Assembly (NCBI GenBank): GCA_030412945.1
Contig: JAUHJS010000007.1
Location: forward strand, 216,127 to 280,126
DNA from: Shiella aurantiaca
Lineage (GTDB): Bacteria > Bacteroidota > Bacteroidia > Cytophagales > Cyclobacteriaceae
Length of the DNA: 64,000 nucleotides
Direction of reading: 5' to 3'
A model generated the notes under the pieces. The model was not told the origin of the DNA, searched no databases, and saw only the letters and a list, made by a program, of their open reading frames with translations. This document shows positions 33,588 through 41,600 of the stretch, piece after piece (position 1 is the first letter of the stretch; every line of letters begins with the position of its first letter). The translations under genes and the position numbers were made by a program.

Positions 33588-35510
33588 TTATTGAGGGGAG
33601 CTATTAGGGCTTGGAACTGCTTTTTTTCGTTTCACGCTTTTGTGAGGAGGCATAAGAATGATTTGCTGCCATTTGGCCGTGCTCACCTTGTTTCCTCTGC
33701 TTTCATGTGCTTCAATCTTTTCCAAAATCTTCTTTCGGAAGTTCCATACCGTATTAATGCGCATGTCCAGTTTGGTGGCTATTTCTTCTAGGGTGAATCC
33801 CTTGCGGTAGCTGATTACGGTATAGGCAATGTAGAAGGCCTTTTCTAAGGGAAATTTTATCCCCTGGAATAAGGTGAATGCCGTGATGGACTCATTATAG
33901 CCACATTTGGTACAGCGTCTGTCAAACTTGCCATTTCCTTCAAAGAACTTATCATTGGCGCATTTATGGCATAGAAAGCCTTTGGACCATTTTAGTTCTT
34001 CCAAGAATCGCTGGCATGCGAGGGTGTTGGGGTAAAGGGTACGGAATTCCTCGTACGAAAGGGTTTTATCCAAGAGGCGGTCGGTCAGTACTTCCTTGAT
34101 ATTATTCTTGAGTTTCCAGTTTTCCAGATCGAGCATGGAATTAATTTGGTTAATCTCTCGTGCCTGCTCGCCCAGTTTCTGATTCAGCTGCTCCAGTTCG
34201 GCTTTCTTCTTTTCCAAATCCATGGTTCGCTCTTTCACCTTCATCTCCAACTCGCGATTTACCTTGTCTTTTAGTTTAACATTAAGTTCATGCTGGCGCA
34301 CAATCCGCATCATGGCTTTGTCCCGATTGGCTTTTAGTATCCGTATGCGATCGCCCAAGGCGAAGGTGAGGAAGAGCATTTCAATCACAAAGCTCAAATG
34401 CAGGCTGTAGTGCGACATGATGGTGAAGGGGAGTACCTCCAAAAACACCAAGCCGCGCAAAAGAAAACCAATGAATAAAAGTCCGTATGCCATCACGAAA
34501 AAACGGGCCGGATGGTAGCCGTTTAGCCAAACCGTAATGCCTGCGTAGAAAATCACCGAGAGCGGAATGATTTCTATGTTTCGGTAACTAAACCAATTAG
34601 GGTAAAACAGCAAGCAGAAAAGGAACAAAGCCGAGCGCAGGAGTATGGTCAGGCTGAGGATTTTATGCAGCTTGGGGGCATTTGCCCGTGTGTTGAGGAA
34701 GCGCTGGGTGAAGATAAGCGCCCAGAGAATGACCGAGAACAAGGCCACGCCCGTCATGTAGCGATTGAGCTCCGGAAGATTAGGCCAGAGGTATTGAAAA
34801 GCAATGCCATCAATGCACATGGCATAGAGGGCTACGCTCAGAATGTACAAGATGTAATAGATGTGTTTTATTTCCTTTATGGCCAGATACACCAAGAAAT
34901 TGTACAAGCTGATGATTATAATCATCCCGTAGAACATCCCGAAAAGGTAGTATTCATTCAGCGCATAATAGACAAAGCGGTCGACCGACCGAAAGGCAAT
35001 GCGGATGTCGGCAAAATCGTGGGAGACTACTTTGAAATAATACCAATAGGTGGAATCGGGGTGGTCTTCCAGCAGAAATTCAAAATTCTTGTGCCGGAAA
35101 ATCCGCTCTTTAAATGGATGCGTATCTCCGGTGATCAGATGCTTATAACTTCCATCTTTTTGCGGTAAATACGCCTCCAGATGGTCGATGGTTTGGTCGT
35201 AAAACTCCAAAAGGCCTAGCGCTTCGCCAGAACTGGTATGCGTAATCGGAAGGCGTATCCAATAGGCAGCTCCGGCTGCAAAATCCTTGTTGCCCTTGTC
35301 TTTGTGAAAGGCGAAGTATTCAGGATGCTGTACTATATCCGCAAAGCTGAGTTGATTGCTCGTATCTACCAGGTATTCAATATCTTCTAAAGTGATAATA
35401 GATTCCTTGTTTTCACCCAGCTCCCAGGCGTTTTGCGCGTGACTGCTCGAACCAATCAGTACGAAACCAAGGAAAAGCCATAATAGAAGGGATAAAGGTG
35501 TCAAACGCAT
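33588..35510 (-). CDS. 7TMR-DISM receptor fused to an IS1595-transposase-like zinc ribbon and HTH
   Basis: A 640-residue protein. Residues 1-25 are a signal peptide, about 30-165 a 7TMR-DISM extracellular sensor domain (YLVDTSNQLSFADI, AYWIRLPITHTS), and about 185-395 seven membrane helices. About 395-475 is a charged coiled coil (KVKERTMDLEKKKAELEQL). After residue 490 the sequence follows the N-terminal region of IS1595/ISXO2 transposases: TLACQRFLEELKWSKGF, CHKC (514-517) and CTKC (533-536) zinc ligands, SITAFTLFQGIKFPLEKAF, and an HTH at about 572-595. No transposase catalytic domain follows. It should be a membrane-bound transcription regulator. It lies upstream of susC in the same orientation, so the glucan operon is its likely target. 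Confidence 0.82.
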   Translation of the reverse strand: MRLTPLSLLLWLFLGFVLIGSSSHAQNAWELGENKESIITLEDIEYLVDTSNQLSFADIVQHPEYFAFHKDKGNKDFAAGAAYWIRLPITHTSSGEALGLLEFYDQTIDHLEAYLPQKDGSYKHLITGDTHPFKERIFRHKNFEFLLEDHPDSTYWYYFKVVSHDFADIRIAFRSVDRFVYYALNEYYLFGMFYGMIIIISLYNFLVYLAIKEIKHIYYILYILSVALYAMCIDGIAFQYLWPNLPELNRYMTGVALFSVILWALIFTQRFLNTRANAPKLHKILSLTILLRSALFLFCLLFYPNWFSYRNIEIIPLSVIFYAGITVWLNGYHPARFFVMAYGLLFIGFLLRGLVFLEVLPFTIMSHYSLHLSFVIEMLFLTFALGDRIRILKANRDKAMMRIVRQHELNVKLKDKVNRELEMKVKERTMDLEKKKAELEQLNQKLGEQAREINQINSMLDLENWKLKNNIKEVLTDRLLDKTLSYEEFRTLYPNTLACQRFLEELKWSKGFLCHKCANDKFFEGNGKFDRRCTKCGYNESITAFTLFQGIKFPLEKAFYIAYTVISYRKGFTLEEIATKLDMRINTVWNFRKKILEKIEAHESRGNKVSTAKWQQIILMPPHKSVKRKKAVPSPNSSPQ

Positions 35511-35657
35511 AGCTAAAGGTAGGAATTTTGAGGTACTTGGCAGAAAGAATTTTGTAGGGCGGTTTTTACTCAGGAAACTAACAAGCTGGCTCTCTGTTTC
35601 CGGAATTTGTTCTTCTTGCCTTCTTAGTGTAGCTTCACAGTTTAATCGCGTATCTCA

Positions 35658-36296
35658 TTGAAAAAAATAGCCATATACGGAGCGGGAGGTTTTGGGAAAG
35701 AAGTGCATGCCCTTATTAAGCAATTGGGGCCTGCTGAGTGGGACTTTGTAGGTTTTTTTGATGATCGCGACCTAAGTAGCGCGCTGGGAAAGCACTATTT
35801 GGGAAATCAAAACGACCTTAACGTCTATCCCGAGGCCTTGGCACTGGTGGTAGCTTTAGGCTGGTCGCACATGCGGAAAAAGGTGGTGCAGGGTATTAGC
35901 AATCCGCATATTTATTTCCCTACCCTGGTGTCTCCTAACTGTATTTTGGGTGAGGCGGAGGCTATACAATGGGGCAAGGGATGCCTGCTGATGGCCGGAG
36001 CCGTGCTTACAACCGATATTCGAATGGGCGATTTTTGTGTAATTAATATCAACGCCTCCATAGGCCATGATGTGCAAATGGGCGACTTTGGTAGTGTGAT
36101 GCCCGGAGCCAATCTTTCGGGGAATGTAGTATTGAAAGAGGAGGTATTTGTGGGAACAGGCGCTACCATTCTCAACGGCCTGAGCCTTGCAGAAGGTGCC
36201 ATTGTGGGAGCCGGAGCCTTGGTGAACCGACCGGTACTGGCAAAGCAAACGGTAGTAGGGGTGCCCGCCAAGCCTTTAAAGAAAGAGAGAAAATGA
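35658..36296 (+). CDS. PglD/NeuD-type sugar acyltransferase (second copy)
   Basis: The 212-residue protein uses a TTG start at 35658; the Rossmann motif KKIAIYGAGGFGKEV begins right after it, so no later start is plausible. The UDP-sugar-binding half ends near residue 85. The left-handed beta-helix half has NINASIGHDVQMGDF, with the family's catalytic His, and ends VVGVPAKPL. Acetyl transfer to a 4-amino sugar nucleotide is the expected reaction. Its ATGA overlap with XrtF and the PglE-like aminotransferase two genes downstream fit a bacillosamine-type pathway. Confidence 0.87.
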   Translation: MKKIAIYGAGGFGKEVHALIKQLGPAEWDFVGFFDDRDLSSALGKHYLGNQNDLNVYPEALALVVALGWSHMRKKVVQGISNPHIYFPTLVSPNCILGEAEAIQWGKGCLLMAGAVLTTDIRMGDFCVININASIGHDVQMGDFGSVMPGANLSGNVVLKEEVFVGTGATILNGLSLAEGAIVGAGALVNRPVLAKQTVVGVPAKPLKKERK

Positions 36297-36850
36297 TGAA
36301 CGAGTTACGCACCCTGCTCAAGGAGTTTGCTCCTTCACTATTGTTTCTAGGGAAATTTCTGGGGCTATACCTTATCCTGAACTTTAGTTACGGCCTGTAC
36401 ATCGATTATTATTTCCCCGACCCCGATCCGGTTACTATCTGGGCTTCCGACCACAGTGGTTGGGTGTTGCAGGTGCTTGGCGAAGAAGTAAGCGTAGAGC
36501 CCAGCTATACAGGCCCTAAGGTGTGGCTCAAAAGTGGTGAGAAGATTATATTGTCCGTATTTGAAGGGTGTAGTGGACTCAATGTGGGGATTATCTTTTT
36601 CGCTTTTGTGATGGCTTTTTCCAGCCTCAATGTACGTATGTTGTGGTTTGTGCCCCTGGGGCTGATTGTTATCCATTTGTCCAATCTGGTGCGTATTGTT
36701 CTCTTGTATTATGTCACCATCTATCGGCCCAACTTTGTGTATTTTACCCATAAATACTTGTTTACGGGCTTTTTGTATCTCATCATCTTAGGCCTTTGGT
36801 ACCTGTGGGTCATGCACTGGATGCCTAAAAAACAGAAGGCCGATTCATGA
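36293..36850 (+). CDS. xrtF: Exosortase family protein XrtF
   Basis: This 185-residue multi-pass membrane protein carries the exosortase active-site triad: Cys93 in FEGCSGLNVG, Arg134 in NLVRIVLLY and His153 in THKYLFTGFLY. The spacing and short length match XrtF of Bacteroidota. Exosortases are thought to cleave C-terminal sorting signals of secreted proteins and are encoded with extracellular polysaccharide genes. It overlaps the PglD-like gene and the next gene by 4 bp on each side. A plausible substrate with a PID-CTERM-like tail is at 43677-43916. Confidence 0.93.
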   Translation: MMNELRTLLKEFAPSLLFLGKFLGLYLILNFSYGLYIDYYFPDPDPVTIWASDHSGWVLQVLGEEVSVEPSYTGPKVWLKSGEKIILSVFEGCSGLNVGIIFFAFVMAFSSLNVRMLWFVPLGLIVIHLSNLVRIVLLYYVTIYRPNFVYFTHKYLFTGFLYLIILGLWYLWVMHWMPKKQKADS

Positions 36851-37266
36851 AAAGCCTGATGCTTCGTTTTGCTTTATTTCTGCTGAGCCTTGCGGCTTTA
36901 ATTCTCATCTATCTATTTCAGGAATGGAGTTATGGTGCCTGGATAGGGGGTATCTTAGGTTGGCCCCGTAACGAAACCGCTCAATGGGTAGTGAGTAAAC
37001 TGGTACGCTTTGTCTTGAACGATAGCTTTGCCATACTGATGATTTATACCCTTTTTCAGGAGCGCAAGTATGTGTTGTTTGCCTTTCTGGTGCAGCTTTT
37101 TGGTTTTGTTTTCTTGCTCATTCCCTACTTGGTACTATCGCTAAGTTTCACCTTTCAGCACGAAGCCTCACTTTCGTATCTGCATCGCATCACGATGAAC
37201 CCCACCCTTATCATGCTACTTATTCCCGCTTTTTTATATCAAAAGAGGACAATAGTGGATAGTTGA
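36847..37266 (+). CDS. Exosortase F-associated membrane protein
   Basis: A 139-residue protein with three or four hydrophobic helices. It contains RFVLNDSFAILMIYTLF (central) and a C-terminal SYLHRITMNPTLIMLLIPAFLY, features of the small membrane partner that regularly follows xrtF. It overlaps xrtF by 4 bp, so translation is coupled. Its biochemical role is unknown; a chaperone or partner function for the exosortase is the usual assumption. Confidence 0.85.
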   Translation: MKSLMLRFALFLLSLAALILIYLFQEWSYGAWIGGILGWPRNETAQWVVSKLVRFVLNDSFAILMIYTLFQERKYVLFAFLVQLFGFVFLLIPYLVLSLSFTFQHEASLSYLHRITMNPTLIMLLIPAFLYQKRTIVDS

Positions 37267-37281
37267 CGGTTGTCAGTTGAT

Positions 37282-37370
37282 AGTTTTTAGTTGTTTAATA
37301 GATTTGGCCATTAGCCTATGCCCCTTGACTATCGACAAAACTAAAAACCCGAAACGGTAAACTAAAAACT
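37282..37370. repeat. Short inverted repeat between the XrtF unit and the aminotransferase
   Basis: AGTTTTTAGTT at 37282-37292 is the exact inverse of AACTAAAAACT at 37360-37370, and a further near copy (AACTAAAAAC) lies around 37339. The sequence could fold as a weak hairpin or be a decayed small repeat. No gene is visible in 37267-37474. Confidence 0.45.
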
Positions 37371-37446
37371 GTCACCCATCATCTAAATACGACTTCCTAA
37401 ATCTGGGTATTTTTCTACTTTAATAGTGTACTGAATCAATTTTTTG

Positions 37447-37454
37447 TACCTTTG
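37447..37454 (+). promoter_or_regulatory. Bacteroidota-type -7 element TACCTTTG
   Basis: TACCTTTG fits the TAnnTTTG -7 consensus of the primary sigma factor of this phylum and lies 20 bp before the aminotransferase start. No clear -33 TTG is visible at the expected spacing, so the call is tentative. Confidence 0.4.
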
Positions 37455-37474
37455 AAGATTAGTTTTCAACCCAT

Positions 37475-38650
37475 ATGTCGGCACAAGCGTCTCGTATTTA
37501 TCTATCGTCTCCACACATGGGCGATAAGGAATTTGAATTTGTGAAAGAGGCTTTTGATACCAATTGGATTGCCCCCATAGGGCCACATCTCAATGGTTTT
37601 GAAGAAGATCTCGCCCGCTACAATGGTGTTTCCCATGTGGCGGCCTTGAGCTCGGGTACAGCAGCCATACATTTAGCCTTAATTATACTGGGCGTAAAGG
37701 CAGGAGACGAAGTGCTGTGTTCCACCTTCACGTTTTCAGGTACGTGTAATCCTATTGTGTACCAAGGTGCCATTCCGGTATTTATTGATTCCGAAAAGGA
37801 AACTTGGAACATGGATCCCGAGTTATTGGAAGAGGCCATTAAAGACCGTCTGGCCAAAGGGAAAAAGCCTAAAGCCATCATTCCCGTGCATTTATACGGT
37901 ATGCCTGCTCAGATGGAGCGTATCATGGCCATTGCCCGTCAGTATGAAATTCCGGTGATAGAAGATGCAGCTGAAGCTTTGGGCAGCCATTTGAACGGAA
38001 AGAAAATGGGAACCTTTGGCGATGTGGGGATATTCTCCTTCAACGGCAATAAAATCATCACTACCTCAGGAGGCGGAGCCTTGGTTTCTGAGGAAAAATC
38101 TTACATCGAAAAAGCGAAGTTTTTATCTACTCAGGCAAGGGATAATGCCCCGCATTACCAGCATTCCGAGATTGGTTACAACTACCGTTTGAGTAACGTT
38201 TCGGCCGCTATTGGAAGGGGACAAATGCTAGTTTTAGATGAAAGGGTGAAAAGAAGAAGGGAAATCTTTGAAATCTATCGACAGAATCTTTCGGACTTGG
38301 GAGTCTTTTTCCCTGCTGAGTCCGTAAATTCCTATAGTAATCGTTGGCTAACAAGCGTTCTATTTACGCAGGAGGGAGAAAATTCCATTTTGCGCGAAAA
38401 GGTACGTTTGGTCTTGGAAGAAGAAAATATTGAAAGCCGTCCGCTCTGGAAACCCATGCACCTGCAACCGGTATTTGAAAAGTACCCGGCCTATGTGAAT
38501 GGCACTTCGGAAAGTTTGTTTACTACGGGGCTTTGCTTGCCCAGCGGTAGTAATACGAGCGAAGAGCAGCTGGACAGAACCATAAAAAGAATTAAAGCCG
38601 TGTGCGAAGGGTTACCCCAAAGCACCACCAACACATTAATAAGAAAATAA
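37475..38650 (+). CDS. DegT/DnrJ/EryC1/StrS aminotransferase, PglE-like
   Basis: A 391-residue PLP-dependent sugar aminotransferase: ALSSGTAAIHLAL (cofactor phosphate loop, residues 57-69), VIEDAAEALGS with Asp164, and the Schiff-base Lys193 in FSFNGNKIITTSGGG. The SSPHMGDKEFEFVKEAFDTNWIAP start and the FNGNK active site are typical of PglE/PseC-like enzymes that aminate UDP-4-keto-6-deoxy-GlcNAc. It has its own candidate promoter after a 208 bp gap. With the PglF-like dehydratase at 43934 and a PglD-like acyltransferase nearby it completes a UDP-diNAc-bacillosamine-type route. Confidence 0.92.
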   Translation: MSAQASRIYLSSPHMGDKEFEFVKEAFDTNWIAPIGPHLNGFEEDLARYNGVSHVAALSSGTAAIHLALIILGVKAGDEVLCSTFTFSGTCNPIVYQGAIPVFIDSEKETWNMDPELLEEAIKDRLAKGKKPKAIIPVHLYGMPAQMERIMAIARQYEIPVIEDAAEALGSHLNGKKMGTFGDVGIFSFNGNKIITTSGGGALVSEEKSYIEKAKFLSTQARDNAPHYQHSEIGYNYRLSNVSAAIGRGQMLVLDERVKRRREIFEIYRQNLSDLGVFFPAESVNSYSNRWLTSVLFTQEGENSILREKVRLVLEEENIESRPLWKPMHLQPVFEKYPAYVNGTSESLFTTGLCLPSGSNTSEEQLDRTIKRIKAVCEGLPQSTTNTLIRK

Positions 38651-38657
38651 GCACGCT

Positions 38658-41600
38658 ATGAAGAGGATTGTATTTTTTGCGTTGTTGTTATTGGTCATTC
38701 AGGAGGCCTATGCACAGAATAATTTTAGAAGCCGCCAAACCGGTAACTGGAATGATAGCAATACATGGGAAGAAGAAACCAGTCCGGGGGTCTGGACGAA
38801 TACGGTTAATGTGCCAAGTGCCATTAATGATGTTTATACAAATGGCCATCAAATAACTGTGACAGCCAATGCAAGTTGCCGAAATATTTTCATTAGTTAC
38901 GATGTAGTTAACTCTTTGTCAGTTAATTCCTTAAGGACTTTAACTGTTACAGGTACTTTGTCCTGTTGGGATGATGTGAATAATGGCCCAGAATTTCCTA
39001 TTGTCTCTGTCTATAATACCTCAGTAAATGGAACAATACTGTTTACAGGAGCAAATATGACTGTTGACTACAGTCCATATGTTATTTATGCATGGGATGC
39101 TCAAGTTGCATCGTTTAGGAATTTGACATTCAATTTTGGTCTTGGAAATACCTATAATGTTCTTTTTAGTACAAACGTAACTAATGTACTTAAAGTACAG
39201 TCAGGAACCTTATTTCCGGACACAGATGCTGAGTTAATCGGAGGAGCCTCGAGTACTCTAACGGTAGATGCAGGTGCATTTATTGAAACCGATTATCCAA
39301 TTTCAGGAGGAACCACGGCTAGTTCATTCAATGTTGTAAATATCAATGGTCAAATTAGAACAAGTCGTTATTTAAATGGTAATACTATTAATATCGGTGC
39401 GGCAGGAAAACTTATTTCAACTTTTAATGGTGGAAACCAAACCCAAGGTTGGTGGTTTCAATCAAATGCACCTAGTACCATAAATCTTAATTCCTCATCT
39501 ACTGTTGAATATGCTGCCAATGCAGCTCAAAGCATCTGGCCAGCAATCTATGGGAATTTAATTATTTCCTCGGGCGGTTCTACGGTTACAAAAACATTGT
39601 CAGTGGGTAATCTCACCGTTAATGGTAATCTGACCATTAATGGATCGAATACCACTTTTGCTACGGGAGCAAACACAGTAAGTGTTCGTGGTAATTTTAT
39701 AGATAATGGTATTCTTTCTTCCTCTGGCACTTTTATTTTTGATGGAACTACTGCTCAAACAATCAATGGTACTGCCAATTCAACTTTCAATTTATTGCGG
39801 ATTAGCAATACCAGCGCCAGTGTAAGTTTGAACAACGTAAACATTACGGTAAATAGTGAGTTAGATGTAGACCCCTCTGCCACTTTTAATCCCGATGATC
39901 GGGATGTAAATATAGCAGGTAATATGCGTATTGATGGCACTTTAGTGGCAGGTACCAGTACTTCTACTGTCAATTTTACAGGTACTACCTCTTTCTTAGG
40001 CTCAGGCACACGTAATTTCAATAGCATCAGTATCTCTGGTACGCTCAATGCCCCTTCTGCTCTTAGTTTGGCGGGCGATTTTACCAATAATGGTACCTTT
40101 AATGATAATAATGGTACGGTTACCTTTGCCGGAACCAGTACGCAAAACATCTCAGGTAGTTCTACTACTAATTTCCATCATCTGGTTATTAATGAAGATG
40201 TGACAAATAATGGTACTATTGCTATTGAAAATACCTTAACATTGGCCAGTTCCGTAAGCTTCGATGCCGATGGCTCTGGATCAGGTATCACCACCCTAAT
40301 ATCCACTTCTACATTAGATGCTCGTGTAGCTGCTATTCCCTCAGGTTCTTCGGTTACGGGGAATATTACCGTGCAGCGTTTCCTTCCTTATGGTAGCACT
40401 CAGGCCAAAATGTATCGTTATTTGGGTGTGCCTGTATCAGGCGAAACGGTGGCCGGTTGGCAAGATGACTTCGCTATCTCTGGAACATTTACGGGAGCGA
40501 GTACAGGCCCTGGGATAAGTACCAATCCTTCCATGTTTTATTTTGATCCGGCTACGGGTTATGTAGCCTATCCTGTTGCCACTAACACGGAAACACTTTC
40601 GGTAGGGAGAGGGTATTCACCTTATATTCGAACTACCTCACCTATTACCATTGATGTTACCGGTACTTTGGTGCAAGGGAACCAGTCCGTGTCTGTTCAA
40701 ACAGGTGGAGTTGACAACGGTTACAACTTAATTGCTAACCCCTATGCCAGTCCTATCGATTGGGATTTGGTCAATAAAACGGGCTTGGCAGATGCTATTT
40801 ATTTAAAAGATAACTCAGCCATAGGTAGCAATGGGCAAGGGGCTTATGTTGCCTATGTTGGTGGGGTTGGTACCGGAGGTTTTAATGGTAATATTGCCTC
40901 CAGTCAAGCCTTTTGGGTACAATCTACCGGAGCTACCAGTGTTGCCTTTGAAGAAAACGATAAAGTATCTACCGCTCAGTTCTACATGAACCCAGCTCCT
41001 TTGCAGGATATTCTACGAATCTACGCTAACGGAAACGGGAAATCAGATGATATCGTCATTCGTTTTGCCGAAGGGGCTACCAATGGAGATGATGCTTCTT
41101 GGGATGCAAAGAAATTCGACAATGACTTTATCAATCTCTCTAGTATTACAGAGGGGCAAAAATATGCCATCAATGCGGTAGCGCCTCTCATCTGTGATCA
41201 ATCTTTTGCCTTGGCAATAGAAAACTTCACTGAAGGCAATTACACCCTTACTTTCTCGGATTGGGAAACTTTCCAACAACCGATACGTGCTACCTTGTAT
41301 GATGCCTACACGGGTGAATCTATAGATGTAAAAGCTAATCCGGAATATGCCTTTGATGTCATTGCAGCTGAACCCCTTTCTTTCGGACTTGAGCGTTTCA
41401 CGCTTACCTTTGAAGTAGCCGACTTATTAACTGACTTGCCTGTTTCAAGTCCGAAAACCACACTTTGTGCAGGTGAATCGGTGGAAGTACTTCTTAATGG
41501 TACACAATCCGATGTGAATTATCAATTAGTAGTAGGTGAAAAGATACTAAGTGATTGGCAATTGAGTGCAGGAGGAAACCTAAGCTTTACGATTCCTGCC

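Noticed and set aside
34665..35168. 167-codon plus-strand open frame opposite the receptor gene
   Set aside because: It is antisense to the well-supported 7TMR-DISM domain and shows no family pattern.
37447..37454. Strong promoter for the aminotransferase unit
   Set aside because: Only the -7-like element is convincing; I kept it as a tentative site and do not claim a full promoter.
39755..40150. 131-codon minus-strand open frame within the T9SS adhesin gene
   Set aside because: It is antisense to low-complexity beta-helix repeats; composition (Val/Leu/Pro/Lys-rich) is that of a shadow.
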